A DNA stretch of 38,937 nucleotides from Pseudoneurospora amorphoporcata (GCA_033297205.1 MU859318.1:1-38937); one strand, 5' to 3'; positions 1-12,195 are shown, counted from the stretch's first letter. A program made the numbers and translations. The notes: generated by a model from the sequence alone, not told the origin.

Positions 1-58
1 GGAGGTTGAGAAGATCAACAAGGCTTTCGAGACCAAAGTAGTTTATCAGCGGAATTGA
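1..58 (+). CDS. Possible 3' end of a protein-coding gene, truncated by the window edge
   Basis: Frame 2 is open from the window edge and reads EVEKINKAFETKVVYQRN before a TGA at 56-58. The other two plus-strand frames hit stops within the first bases. The codons (GAG, AAG, ATC, AAC, TTC, ACC) look like genuine fungal coding sequence, and the DNA becomes AT-rich right after the stop, as a 3' UTR would. Only 18 residues are visible, so no family can be named. It could equally be a chance open stretch. Confidence 0.35.
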   Translation, partial: EVEKINKAFETKVVYQRN

Positions 59-802
59 ACTACTGTTCCAAGCCCAGAATACTGCCCTTGTCACACTATA
101 AGCTGTATAAGGGTAACTATTACTGTACTAGACGGTTCTTCTAATAATAATAGTAATAATAGGGAAGGGGGGAGAAAGAGGAAGAGCTAGATATCGTAAT
201 GTAAGGTGTAGTGCACAGACTACCTATATTTTAAAACACTACAATGCATATTACGATATCTTTTCAATAAAAGTAAATACATTGCTAGATGCATGTAATT
301 AAGAGCTTCATTTTTTATATTTTATCGTATTATACAGGTTGTGATGGTTGAGTTACGGTTATATGTAGATATCTGACCGTTATAGAGCTTGCGCGTTATA
401 GGTAAAAAGACCGACTCTCAGAGGGACTATGAGAGGCGGTTGGCTGGCGAAGCGGATCCACCTAACCGACGAGTAAATGTATATTCTACAATATCTCTCT
501 TAAAGAAACATGGTTATTGCGGCCCCTTGAGGAAGCCCTCAATGCGAACACTATAATGGTTTTCTCTCTAATTAAGTGCATCATGTTCTCTATAGATGCT
601 TCTTGCAGCTATTGAACGAAAATACACCGGAAGTTTGAAGGTCCTGTGGATAGATGTATCCTTGAGATCCCGAGTCCAAGCGTAGTAAAAATGTCAACGA
701 TGATCAAGGTCAACGACGAAGAACGATCCCGATGTCTTCCATAAATTCCGTGACGATTCAGTTGATCTCCACGTATACTGTTGGTGACGTCCAGTCTCCC
801 AA
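59..802. other. AT-rich intergenic sequence; no gene seen
   Basis: This stretch is markedly richer in A and T than the rest of the window. It contains an inverted repeat at 189-261, described separately. The part from about 340 to 600 has repeated motifs built on 'gttata' that recall decayed repeat DNA, but no terminal repeats, polymerase fragment or tRNA could be identified. The right edge is the 3' side of the minus-strand Drn1-like gene. Confidence 0.5.
189..261. repeat. Short imperfect inverted repeat (hairpin) in AT-rich DNA
   Basis: The arms are 189-213 and 237-261, with a 23-nt loop. The outer 12 bases (AGATATCGTAAT) and the inner 7 bases (TGTAGTG) of the left arm pair perfectly with the right arm; six central positions mostly do not. 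It lies downstream of the possible gene end at position 58, so it could be a hairpin in a 3' UTR, a remnant of terminal inverted repeats, or chance in low-complexity DNA. Confidence 0.6.
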
Positions 803-2530
803 TTAGAGCGTAAAGTCCCACTCCTTGAAAGCCTCTCTAAACGCCGCAACATCCTTCGACTCCTCCTCCACCGACTGACCAACATCCTGCCAAATAACAC
901 GACCTTCCTCATCAAGCAGTTTTGCCATGACCTTGCGGGGAAACTGCAAATCAAAGCGGACATTCTCATCAATCTGCAACAACAGACTTTTAGAAATGAC
1001 CTGACCACCCTCCGCGCCGCCCTTTTCCGCATCGCCCTCCTCCTCCGCCCAGATCCAAACTCGAAGATAGTCACCCGGAACCTCATCGGCCGTCTCAAAC
1101 TCCTTCGAAACAAACTTTCCTATACTCGTATCCTTCGCCAAGACCTGAAACCCGGCCTCCACGAGTCCCTTGCGCACCATCTCCGCAGGCACCGGCATGA
1201 ACTGCCAATGGATGTGAATATTTCTCGCGCGGTTAATCTCCCAGGTGACGGCACCGAGCTTTCCCTTGGACTGCTTCGACACCATGCCCTGCAGCGACTC
1301 ACGGAAGCGCGTCATCTCCTTGAAGGTCTTCTTGACATCTTCGCCGCTTTCGGCAAGAGCAGCGACATTCAAAGAAGGAATGTGCGGCGTGGGCGTGATG
1401 ATGAGATGACCTGGGAAGTCCAAGCCCTTGGACTTGAACGTCTCAGCGGACGGTAGGGGCCCCTTGGCAGTAGCAAGATAGGCTTCCTCGCCGATGCTGC
1501 AGATCATGTGCGTGGGCAGGTTGGGGTTCGACAGGCAGAAGAAACACCGCTCCGGTCCGGGTGGAGGAGAGCGTTCGCGTCGCTGGTGCTTGCGACGCCT
1601 GCGGTCGTTTTCGTGGTTTCCTTTTGCGAAGCGCGAGAAGCCGGCGTCGTCGGCTGTGCGTTTTTGAGCAGCAGCAGGCTTGTAGAAGGGCGTGAGGGTG
1701 CTTCCAACGGGAGGCGAAAAGATGGTTTCCCGGTTGAGAGTGAAAGCGTACATCGACTTTGCCTTGGCAGTGTTGGCCCATGGAGCTAGTGAGATGAACC
1801 GTGTCACGTCGATTCCCTTGTCCTTATCATCGTCTCCTCTTGACTCAGGGAAGAATGGCTCGCGCTCAAAGGCGAAGGTGTCCGGAGACATGGTGAAATG
1901 ATAGCGAGGCTTCAGATGGGCGCAAAGGTCAGCGATCGCCTGGCTGGTAGGGATGGCATCGGCTGTGAGGTTTTGCTCCCGCGCTTTCGCGCTGTTCTTC
2001 CACACCTCAGACGGCCATACCGTCGTGAGAAGAATGTCGGCATTGTTGGCACCGCGCAAAGACTTGATGTCGCCTTCGGTGTGAAAGGGCAAATGTTGCT
2101 CCTGGGACTGGCCCGCGACAACGGCAGGATCGAGCAGTCCACCCAGAGTAACGATCCGAACGCCTTCTGAGGTCTTGGTGACGCTCCGCTTGCCCAGGTA
2201 ATGGAGGTTCGGGGCAATGTCCTCATCCTTCTCGATTCGCTCGACGACTTGTGCGGGTAATGGGACTGTTCCGACAGTGAAGTAAGTCGGGCATGGGATC
2301 TGGATTTCGCCGGCTAGAAGGGCAGTGAGCTGTTCATCATCTTGGCCTTCACCAAACAAATTACCGGTGACAATGGCGAAGCTGAATACATTCTTGGCGT
2401 GTAAAGTCGACAGTTTGCTGAACGCAGACTGGAGCTGACCGTTGATGCTACCGAAGATGAAACTGATTTGGTCAGTATGGGTGATGTTGTTAAAGTGCAA
2501 TTGGCTGCGTACTGACATTTTAGCGGCCAT
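803..2530 (-). CDS. drn1: Cwf19-like protein 1 / Drn1 family, lariat-debranching-associated splicing factor
   Basis: A single-exon gene of 575 residues starting at the ATG at 2530 (a second Met follows at residue 5). Residues about 8-260 form the N-terminal domain related to the debranching enzyme Dbr1 (QISFIFGSINGQ, FAIVTGNLFG). A basic linker (about 290-325, rich in KR and RRRK) leads to the CwfJ C-terminal domain 1, which is HIT-like: it has CFFC at 329-332, HLIITPTPHIPS near 375 and a histidine-rich IHIHW near 440. The CwfJ C-terminal domain 2 ends at FKEWDFTL. Family members associate with the spliceosome or the debranching enzyme and act in turnover of intron lariats in the nucleus. Length and domain order match fungal orthologues. 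The family assignment is firm; the exact cellular role is inferred from yeast Drn1 and human CWF19L1. Confidence 0.93.
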   Translation of the reverse strand: MAAKMSVRSQLHFNNITHTDQISFIFGSINGQLQSAFSKLSTLHAKNVFSFAIVTGNLFGEGQDDEQLTALLAGEIQIPCPTYFTVGTVPLPAQVVERIEKDEDIAPNLHYLGKRSVTKTSEGVRIVTLGGLLDPAVVAGQSQEQHLPFHTEGDIKSLRGANNADILLTTVWPSEVWKNSAKAREQNLTADAIPTSQAIADLCAHLKPRYHFTMSPDTFAFEREPFFPESRGDDDKDKGIDVTRFISLAPWANTAKAKSMYAFTLNRETIFSPPVGSTLTPFYKPAAAQKRTADDAGFSRFAKGNHENDRRRRKHQRRERSPPPGPERCFFCLSNPNLPTHMICSIGEEAYLATAKGPLPSAETFKSKGLDFPGHLIITPTPHIPSLNVAALAESGEDVKKTFKEMTRFRESLQGMVSKQSKGKLGAVTWEINRARNIHIHWQFMPVPAEMVRKGLVEAGFQVLAKDTSIGKFVSKEFETADEVPGDYLRVWIWAEEEGDAEKGGAEGGQVISKSLLLQIDENVRFDLQFPRKVMAKLLDEEGRVIWQDVGQSVEEESKDVAAFREAFKEWDFTL

Positions 2531-4209
2531 GTTGTGAGGTTGAGGACCGCTGATGAGAATGAGAACCCTCGAGCGACTGGTGAACGATACTTTTATACAA
2601 AGTCCTGATTAGAGGATAACCTTCATCCCAATGCGATAAAGAATCGGGGTTCAAGTTCGGATGAATGATGAAGAAAAGCGGCTGCAGAGTCAAACGAAAA
2701 CAAAAAAATAATAATAAAACGAATGAAGGTGTTGATGACTTGATGTAGGTACCAGATGATGTTGAGGCGTGTCGACCAATCAAGCTGGGGCTGCGGTACG
2801 TATTTTGAGGATGATGCAAGCAAGGACCAGTTAACAACGGAGGTTGGTGTTTTGCAGGAACGGGAATTCTTTTATCGCAGGTCTTATCTTAGTGCCTCGA
2901 TTGAACGATGTCTCGACATCAAGGTCCTCAGACTTCTTAGTACGCAGTCGATTTCCAGTTCACGTAACGCCATTGGGAGACTCTATAATTTTGGAAATAT
3001 TAAATTTGGGCAGGTTTTGACTTCCCCATAGAATACGACCTAGAAAACATTCATAATGGCTGGTTCGGGCCCGGAATGCAAAACACACACACAAGTACCT
3101 CCCCAGCCGGCCTCTTGACAAGTGGGGCTCCACGAGTTGAAGTCCGCTGCGGGCTGGGCTCCGCACCGAAGAAGACCCACATTGTCGGGCCCGTCCCGTC
3201 TCCGCTCTGCCCCGTCTCGGGTCCACCCGCCTCTGTCTCTGGATCTACACTTTCATCCCATGTAACTCGTCTTCATTGCTTCAACGTCACATCACATCTT
3301 CTCAGAGACCGAAAGACACAAAGCGCTTTGAAGATCCCTCAATGAATGCAACATAAAATATCTGCTGGGGTGATCACTTACAACGTATCGCACAGTCGCC
3401 CTGATCTTGTCACAACCGCGCCAGGAGACATTATTAATTGTGATTGCATCCATTAGAAATAGTGCAGACCTCTCATTCATGCTGCCCGGTGCACTTAGTT
3501 AGTCTATCTTACTTACATTCAATTTACATCAAATATAACCTCCTCGTAATACTCTTGACTCCCCCGGGCACTTGCTCCCATCCGACACATCATTCTTTGA
3601 CTTCTCCATTAGGAGACCCTTGACGGGCAATTCACTCTGCCCTCGTTGCTTACGTGACATCCTGTTCTCGAGGCCATCTGTGAGTATCCATCAAGTTTCG
3701 AGTCTGGCCAAAGCACTGGTGTGGTCACCACATCAAGAACGGACAATATGTTGTTTTGCTTGATTTGCTTCCGCTATGGTATCATCCGTACAAGCTATGA
3801 TAGAAGGAAATTTGAAGAACGCTCAGTGTGAGATGCTACTCTAACTGATGCAGAGCAAGGAAGTACCGATGATCACCATCGAACGACAAGTCTAGCTCTA
3901 TACGTTGCCACAGAGGCTGCAGTGCTGAAAGTCTTGGGTATACGATGAAGGTGCAATGAAGAAACTTCCAGAAAAAATGACAGAGGAAAGCAGATATATT
4001 CGTAGGGGTATGTCGTTAGTCAAGAGGCCGTTTTGCTGGCCATATGTTCAAGTACACCGTTTGTACACCTTGATCGCAACAGCTGACGATCAAGTATTAT
4101 CCAGGCCCCAGGGTCCCGAGCGCGAGGTCAGACGCTCTCCCGCATTTAGTCACAGCCCATATCAACAAAGGTGATGTCTGTCTGTGTCTGGGCATGCCAC
4201 TTCTTGGCT
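2531..4209. other. Intergenic region between drn1 and cdc25; no gene seen
   Basis: This stretch is the 5' side of the minus-strand drn1 gene and the 3' side of cdc25. The part just upstream of drn1 contains pyrimidine-rich runs on the gene's strand, typical of Neurospora promoters and leaders. Several short open frames (60-105 codons) occur on both strands, but none has a family motif, codon bias or plausible splice partners. Confidence 0.5.
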
Positions 4210-6114
4210 TCAAAAGGTAGCCATGCGCCTAGAATAGCTTCGGTCGTTTCCGAGAATGGGTGATGCTCCTATCATGTCTTCCTCATCATCCCGAGAAACC
4301 TTGCGGCCTGGCGCGGTTGGTGAAACAGCCTCGAACTTGTCGGATTTGCGTTCACGCTGACCGAATGCGTAGGTCTGCGCTCTACTAAAGCCCTTACGGG
4401 TCTGGCGTAGACGACCCATTTCTCGCTCGCACGTGTTGATATGTTGGGCGTCGTTCATCTCGATATACGCTTGAGGACAACAACGCTCTCGGTGGTTTTG
4501 GAAGAAGCCACTATAGCCGCCATCCAGGATGTACACATCGGGGTACGTGAGTTTGGGGTAGAATTCGGAATTGATAGTGCGGTCTTCAGATCGTATGTGG
4601 CGGGCCATGATGGGTGCGCGATGGGCCGAATATTCGCAGTGAAAAATCAAGAGCGTGCGCCCTTCCATAGGGGTCTCGAACAAATGTCTCGCCAAAAGCT
4701 CCTTGTCATTGTAATTGATAGCCCCGTCAATATGGCCACCTTCATACTCGTACTCGAACCGGCAGTCAATAATCATCTTGTGCGAGTACTGACTGCCATA
4801 CTTGCCATCAAGCACTTCAAGCAATGTGTCCCGGCTGATGCGCGGGATAGAATCGTTCTCTCCTGAAGGGAAGAAGTGAGGCAATAGAGGCTCCTGAGGT
4901 TCGTCGGCATCCACGACAGACTTGAGACCGGAGGGAAGAGATGTCCGTTCCTTAGGCTTGACAATGTCACCCGGGCTCTCGAACATGGAAAGCGAGCGGC
5001 GGAATGTTTTCCTCTGCCGAGCAAAGGGGTTCGAAGGCGTGCGGGCGTTGTTGGTGGGAGAACGCTTGCGAACGCTATTAATGCTGCTCACGCTGCCATG
5101 ATGAGTCCTGTAGCGCGCTGCCGCCGCATTAGAGCACGGACTACCTGGCAAAATAGGTGTCCGGCGCTCCTGCGGGGGTGATTCTTCGAAACATTCGCTC
5201 AATGATAACGACACCGAAGGGGAGATGGGTACCTTTAGGTTCCGGCCACCGAAGCGAAAGGATGGAAGTCCCGACCCGGAACCGTTGGCACGGCCGGGTA
5301 TACTACTTGTGCTGTAACCCTTGGCCCGGGCCAGGGGTGGACGAGAAAGACCAAGTTTCCTTCGCCTGGTAAGGAGAAAAGGGGATGATTAGCTTCTGTA
5401 TAGACCAAAGAACGATGGAGAATCCGGGGGGCTTTGCTGCTAAAAAGTCAAGCATGCACTTACTCGGCACCGATGCCCTTGGATTCTTGGGACAACTGCC
5501 GCACAGCAGCAGGCGAATCGGGTAATGTGTCCTCATCCCCAGAATCAACCGGAGTTGGAGAAGGACTGACGGCAAGACGGGACAAGAAAGGTGCCTTTAT
5601 CGGTACCGGAGACATGTCCAATCTGTTGACTGCAGGTGACGATGATGCAGGAGGGGGCGGCGTGGTTGCATACCCTACAGATCTGTCAGCGTCCGAGCTT
5701 AAAAGAAACCATGCAGCAGATTTCCCCTGCCATTGATCACTTACCACGACCTTCAAAAGTGTTTTCGATACCCGTTGAGGTGAACAGCGCACGCCGTGGA
5801 GTTGGAAGTAACGGGCTACTGCAGATTTCCATTTGGTCAACACTGTCGACGATGCTATCGGTTGATCGACTTCTAGGTGAGAAGGCTAACCATGCTTCAT
5901 TAAGCTTGAAGTTTTCTGACGACCCGGCCGCTAACGAGCCCTTAGGCGAAGATCTTCCCGCATGTTTGGTGTTGAACAAGTCTGCATTGGATCGCTTGAA
6001 GTTGAAGAGACCTGTCGGTGGCGCCAAGTTGGTATTGCGCGGTCCAAGCACTTCTGGCTGGCTAAAAGACGGCGGAGCAGGCCGAATTGCGGCCAGGGGC
6101 GATGAAGCCTCCAT
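4210..6114 (-). CDS. cdc25: M-phase inducer phosphatase Cdc25 (NimT), three exons
   Basis: The exons are 6114-5745, 5674-5464 and 5365-4210, giving 578 residues. The start is MEASSPLAAIRP at 6114. Intron 1 (5744-5675) is GTAAGT...CTGTAG and intron 2 (5463-5366) is GTAAGT...ACCAG; both keep the frame. The first ~320 residues are low-complexity and Ser/Pro-rich, as expected of the regulatory region of Cdc25. The rhodanese-like catalytic domain follows, with IIDCRFEYEYEGGHI and the signature HCEYSAHR. The catalytic Cys is about residue 437 and the Arg about 443, a complete CX5R loop with the His-Arg form seen in fission yeast. Cdc25 removes inhibitory phosphates from Cdk1 (Thr14/Tyr15) to trigger mitosis. 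The C-terminal tail carries ERKSDKFEAV and ends RRMATF. The 5' neighbour is a long region without a gene. Confidence 0.93.
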
Positions 6115-9082
6115 CTTCTCGTGACAACTCTCCGAACCGGTTCGAATTCTCTACGGACAAGTGTTCGGCATATAATGATGTTCCAATTGGTATGTTGTCG
6201 GGCCGGATTCCGTCTGAAGTGTTGAGAAGCAAGATTCTGGAACCACGACAGAAGCCTGGGCAACACGCGAAGAAGAGCTGCCGATTGATGCTGACACTAG
6301 CTGGTCCGCGTTTGTGAGGCCGTCGTTACTGTCGTCGGGAACTACTGTGGTCGGGTTCGCCGTCGCGATGCTATGAACCTGGGCCCCGGGAGGAGAGTCC
6401 GCTCGAGTTGGCGCGCACGGAAGACCAAGAGACTCGACTTGGGACTTGGTTGTTGTCGCCGAGCAAGATGACAGACGGACTTGAAGCCAAATAAGGCAGT
6501 GGTGCAAACTGGACGCGTCGATATCGCTGTCGATCAAAGCCTAGTCCACATCCGTCAGCCAACAATTGCCTTCCCGATAGTGCAAGCAGGCAGGGAACTC
6601 GGACCAGTTTGAAGATTTGTGGTCCCCGGGATTACACAACCTCCGTTTTTCCTTGTTCAATCCTTTGGTCGGATCCGTCTATTCGTTCAATGCCACGGGC
6701 GGTATGCAGCTGTGCAAACTTGGGTACACGGCAGAACTTCTTTCACCACCACCTGAGGTATTGTTGTAGGTACGCAGTGCGTTCCGTTGTATTGTAGGTA
6801 GACGGGCAGTGATGGCTTGGCCTGGGGGCGGGGCGTACGGGGACCCGGACAAGTGCTCAGCTGCACACGGACAGCGTGGTGGGTGACGGAATGGAGTCTC
6901 TTTGAGGACTGCGAATGGGCGACCGCATAGGGTAAAGTGGGCTGCTATGTTGGAAAGCTAGAATAAAGGTCGAAGAGCAGAACGTGCGTTCGATGTAAGT
7001 TGTTAGAAAGAGGAGCACGTAGGTGTTGTGCGCGCGTAAGTGTCCGATGCCGTGCTGAAGTGAAAGTGAAGAGCCGTTTTGTTGTAAAGTATCCACAAGC
7101 TGGACGAGACTTCCGGCACAAGTAAACTTGGATCTCGCTCGAGTTGGAAGTAGACAAAATCGGATGCCTGCCCTGTTCAGTGTTTAGTGGTCCAAAACTT
7201 GAAGGAGCACTGGCGGAAGGGGCAACGAGGAAGGAGGGTTGCAATGGTGTTGCACTGGTAACCGTCGATGGCGGTTGGTTGTTGTTCCTTTCCGCTCTGG
7301 AAAGTGGTCAAATCCGGGGCACCTACGGGAAGCCCAACAACGGCAACAACACCTGGGCAGTGCTGGAGTTGATGCTATCGTGGGTTGGCAGGAGCAATCA
7401 GTGCTACTCCCAACATGTTAGAGAAGAATTACAGCGTATTAGGAGGTAGCGAAAAGCTTGCGGCATGTTATTAAGTACCGGGTTGTTTGTAACCGGTCGT
7501 AATGGCTGAGCTGTTACCCAGCAACCCCCGAAGTTACATGTGGGTAGCACTTGGAGCGCTGGGCTCGAGCGGGTGTTTTTTGGACACCCCTGGCAGGTGT
7601 CACCTTATGTCCCGTCTGCTGCACAGCGCCCAAGGCTTTTTCACTATATTACGACTTTTGTCTTTCATCCCATGCCATATTCATTATTTTCGTCACTGCA
7701 GTCGCAATATGCGGAGTTATCATTTGCAATGCAGTCCTTCTTGCCGCTTATACAAGTTGCCCCTGCTTCCGTTGACGGGATCGGGCTCTGGGGTACATAT
7801 ACGCCTACTGTATTATACAGTAAGCGCTCACGGGAGACTTGCATGCGGTGCATCTTTACGCCGAGGTACATGATGTTTGCGCAGACCACGCAGTCAATCC
7901 AAGTATTCACTATCGCCCAGTAACGGTATGAGTGTCATTTTCCTGCTGTCACTTCAACCTGCCCTCTTTTCTCTAGGTCATACCCCTTCCACTTGTTTTG
8001 TGTAGCTTTTTGTTCATTGTGCCGTTTCCCCAGGGGCAGTACGCACGGCAGAGTTCAATGATGCGTGAGGGATGACAGAAACCAAGTGTGGACAAGAAAG
8101 GGATATTCGCAAGGGATCAGAACTCGGAAACGATGTCAATGGTTCTGAACACCAAGAATAACCTTCTGGTCATCGATGACATGACAAAGGAGTCCTCGAT
8201 CTTCATTTGCCTTTTTTCCTCAATCAATGAAGCTCTCGAACAGCCACCTCTTCTGTCATGTTTCCATGATCAAAATCTTGTGAACGATTTCGTCAGAATT
8301 GGCGATGGGGTAAGGTTTCGCAAGAAACTCGACAGTGATGGAGCCTCTGACTGGCAGCCTTGGAAAGTCCTACTGCGGATGAGCACGGTTGTCTCCCGGC
8401 GAGACTACACAGCCGTTGTTGCATTTCGGCATATGATCGCTCCCTTTTGATTTGATTATGTTTTTGAGTTCTCTATAGTATCTGACACTTTCCGATCGCT
8501 GTCTCGCCCATGTTTCCGTTCGTTCTCAATCACTATCTCTTGTAACGAGCAACGAGCAACAAGACTGATCTCACGATGTGAAGCAACAGATGTAAACAAA
8601 CATTGCACGGTGGGGTAACGCGGAATCACATGATGACGATCCTTGGTGCATTCAGATCGCTTCAAAGAACCATGTCATGATTCTTCGAGTGAATGGCACA
8701 AATCTTCTTTGAAATATCGAGGGAAGATGAGGGACGGACGGTATTGTTTTTTTCACCACCTGAGATAGATTTGCGATGGTAGGGTGGAGGTTGTCATCAA
8801 GACGGAGGGAAAGCAACGATACCCGACGTTTCGTTTCTCATAGCATCGATTGATGAATATCACTCGGCTGCGTTCTCCGTATATGCATTTAAAGGAACGA
8901 ATCATCTCATCATCGAAGCGGTAGAAGCAGGCAGAACCACAGCGGCCCCACTAAAAATTTCCAGGAGACTGTGATGATCCGGGCCATGGCTGGCAGCTGT
9001 TTATACTGGCATCCACTGACAACCTGAACCCGGGCAGGAAGTTGTCATCAAAACTCACAAACAACATCCATCGACAGACAAA
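6115..9082. other. 3 kb divergent region between cdc25 and pol5; no gene supported
   Basis: This interval separates the start codons of two divergent genes and must hold both promoters and leaders. Open frames of 100-140 codons exist on both strands (for example around 7500-7920 and 8090-8450), but the larger ones start at non-ATG codons, overlap one another in several frames and show no domain. Just upstream of pol5 the DNA contains a TTTTTTT run near 8745. I see no tRNA, 5S rRNA or transposon. Confidence 0.5.
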
Positions 9083-12000
9083 ATGGCCAACAAAAGGAAA
9101 CGCACGCCAAAGGAGGCTCCCAATGACAACCTTCCTTCTCAGAAAAGATCAAAGAAGGAGACCCCAGTACCAAATGGTTCAACGACAAAAACCAAGGCTT
9201 CAAAAGTGCAGGAAAAGCCAGCGCCCTTCACGGAACATCCCACAGTTGAGGACCGCAAGAGAGAGCTTGCATTGTATACTCAGCTCGGCAGCGAAGACCA
9301 AAACGAGCGCATTGAGGCTGCTACTATCATTATCGCTGGTCTTTTGGAAGGCGATGGCGTCGAGGAGCCCACCCTTTTCCGCCATCTTGCGGGGCGTCTC
9401 TTCCGCGGTCTCGCCAGCGGGAGGAATGCATCCCGTCTGGGCTTCAGTCTGGTCTTGACGGAGATTCTGGGTCAGCTGTTTGGAGAAAAGTACCTTGCTG
9501 GGTCCAAGTACAGTGGGCTCACATTCGACAAGGTTTTAGGTATCCTCGTTGAGAAAACCGATGCTGGAGGCAGTGGCAATGGTCAGGAGGAAAGGGATCA
9601 CTATTTTGGCCAGTTGTTTGGCATCGAATGCTTTGTTCGTGCCGGCATTCTCTTCACCGATAAGTCGAGGTGGGAGGCCGTTCTCAACTTGGTCCTCAAG
9701 CTTTCCCAAAAGAAGTCATGGCTCAAGTCTCAATGCGGCTGGATCATTGTGCAGGCCATCTCCCAGATGGACGTTGAACTTGCGGAGGAAACGCTGCAGA
9801 GACTCACCGATGAAGGGGTGGCCAAGACCCCTGAAGGTGTTGGTATCTGGATTGCCGCTCTCGATCGCTTCCCAGACATGAAGGTGCCCAAACAGCCGTG
9901 GCGAAGCCCTCTCGAGGCTGGTTTCCTTACCTCTCTCCCTGCTGTCTTGAAGGACAGTGGTAGAGATACCTCTAACGATCAAGCAGGTAACAAGAAACAG
10001 AAGCAAGGTAACTGGACTGCCCAGTTGCACTTTGTATGGAACTTGATTCTTGCCCATTTCCTTAAGCTTGGCCAGAAGGACAAATCCAATGCCGCTGAGC
10101 AGTTCAAGCAGTTTTGGAAGCGTGTTGTCGATGGCAAGTACCACTGTGTCATATTCTTGACAAAACCGTGAGCTAACAAGTTTCATCAGAGGGATTCTTC
10201 TCCAAGACCTCGTCGGACAGCCAGAAATTCTCCGGATTCATGATCTTCCAGCGGATGCTTGAAGGCGCAGCCGGCCAGACCTTCATCGTTGAGTCTGTAT
10301 TTAGCCAGAACCTCATGACTTGTCTCATGAACCAAGCCGCCAAGGAGGACAGGTATCTTCACCGCGCAGCGACCAAAGCCCTCAAAGGAATCGAAGCTAC
10401 CGTTGAGCGCGATCCCTCCCTTCTGCCGACCATTCTTCGTCAGCTTCTTAGCCACAACGGCGTGTACAACTTCGATCAGCGGACCAACACCAAGACCGTG
10501 GATAAGATCCTGCAACATGCCACCCCTGAGACCATCAAGAAGGTTCTCAAGACTCTGCAGCTCAAGGACTTCTCCAAGAGCGGTCTCGACGAGACCAAGT
10601 ACTACCAGTCCCTGAGCAGCTACCTTTTCAGACTCTCCAGCGTACCATCCGACGAGGAGAGCACCTCAAGTGTCTCTGTTCCCGGATCAGCGATCGAGGT
10701 CCTCACAGAACTGGCTTACTCGAACCAGTCAGTCCCAGCCAGCATCAAGGAGGCGCTCCGCACCAAGACCACATCTGCATTTGCCAAGCTTGTGAAGAGG
10801 CCCGAAGACTTCGGCCACCTCTGCGGCGCTATCCTCTCCATCAAGACCGACCTTGACCCGGAGGACGAGATCGGCGGCGCCGTTCTCGAAGCCTACGAGA
10901 AGCTCAAGGACCTGCTCGACCCTGCCAAAGATATCAAGGACACCAAAGCCCCCCGCCAGGCTCTCGCCCTGCTGTACGCTGTCGCCATCCTGCAGTTCTA
11001 CAATGAGGACCCCGACGTCATGAACCTTCTCGAAGAGCTCGAGGAGTGCTACGACAAGCTTGCCGGCGACGAGGACATCCAAGGGGGCGAGGGCATCGCC
11101 GAGTTCCTGGTGGAAATCCTTCTGGCCATGGTTGCTCGCCCCTCTTCGCTCATGCGGCAGGTGTCGCAGCAGGTTTTCGAAGCCTTCACAAACCTCATGT
11201 CGCCTGAAGCCATCAAGCTTTTGACCGACCCCCTGGCCGCTGAGGAGAGTGCCAAAGGTCAGCAGGCACTTTTCAGCACTGAGGACGAGGACATGGCCAA
11301 TGCCGAAGGCTCGGACGATGAGCACGACCATGAGGAGGACGGAAGCCACGAAGAACTCGATTCCGACGTAGAAATCGTCAACCTCGAAGAAGCCGGCTCC
11401 GACGACGAACCCAGCGACAACGATTCCGACGACGAAAACGAGGACGACGACGAAGAGGAGCCCGAAAGCGAAAACCAAGAAGCCCTCGACGCTTTGGACA
11501 CCGCCCTAGCCGAAGCACTCGGCAGCCACGGTCTCGACAAAGACGCCGACGCTCCCGACACTTCAGACGAATCCGACATGTCCGACAGCGAAATGATGGA
11601 AGTGGACGCCAAGCTCGCCGAGATCTTCAAGCACCGGACCAAGGCCGCCAACACCAACAAGAAGAAGGAGAAGAAGGATGCCAAAGAAACAGTCATCAAC
11701 TTCAAGCACCGCGTCCTCGACCTGCTCGCCATCTTCATCAAGAAGGAAGCCGCCGTCGCCAACCCGCTCGCCTTCGAGGTCTTGCTCCCCCTTTTGGAGC
11801 TCATCCGCACCACGACCACCAAGCCCCTGGCCAACAAAGCATGCGAGATGATCAACAACTTCTCCAAATCCCTGAAGAAGGCCAAGAGCAACTTTGGCGA
11901 TATCAACGAGGAGCAGGTCGATGAGCTCGTGGTCACGTTCCAGGAGGTGCACTTGGAGGCACCCAAGGACGGGTCGCATGCGTTTGCCAAGGCGGCGTCA

Positions 12001-12195
12001 ACGGCTAGCTTGGCGATTGCCTCGGTGTTGGTGGCGAGGGAGAAGACGGACGAGGTGTTTGAACTGTATGCGGATTCGCAGCTCAAGTGGTTCAAGGGCG
12101 AGATCAAGATCCCGCCGGCGTTTTTCTCGGATTGGCTTAACTGGTGCCAGAGCCATGCTAGTGCTAGCGCTGCGGCGACGACGACACAGGAGTAG
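9083..12195 (+). CDS. pol5: Pol5 / MYBBP1A family nucleolar protein ('DNA polymerase V'), two exons
   Basis: The exons are 9083-10133 and 10190-12195, giving 1018 residues. The N-terminus is basic (MANKRKRTPKEAP, a likely nuclear or nucleolar signal). Helical-repeat sequence typical of the DNA_pol_phi family follows. Residues about 715-825 are a long acidic stretch (Asp/Glu/Ser-rich), and a lysine-rich segment (NKKKEKKD) precedes the conserved C-terminal part. The intron uses a GC donor (GCAAGT) with a CTAAC branch site and a TCATCAG acceptor. This join yields VVDEGFFSK, agreeing with the conserved VVDExFF of the family, whereas the nearby GT donors break the frame or add residues. Despite its name the yeast protein is a nucleolar factor needed for rRNA synthesis and ribosome assembly, not a replicative polymerase. 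The gene converges on zim17. Confidence 0.92.
10134..10189 (+). other. pol5: GC-AG intron of pol5
   Basis: A 56-nt intron with donor GCAAGT instead of GT, a branch-like GCTAAC near 10172 and acceptor CAG at 10187-10189. It splits a Glu codon (G|AG). Phase and family sequence around it select this junction over the GT dinucleotides at 10138, 10146 and 10148. Confidence 0.85.

Noticed and set aside
7502..7923. Three overlapping plus-strand frames of 74-127 codons
   Set aside because: They overlap in different frames, have mixed codon use, and none shows a motif.
8088..8450. 120-codon plus-strand frame upstream of pol5
   Set aside because: It starts at GTG, with no ATG in a suitable place, no domain and no coding bias. 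Expected by chance in 39 kb.
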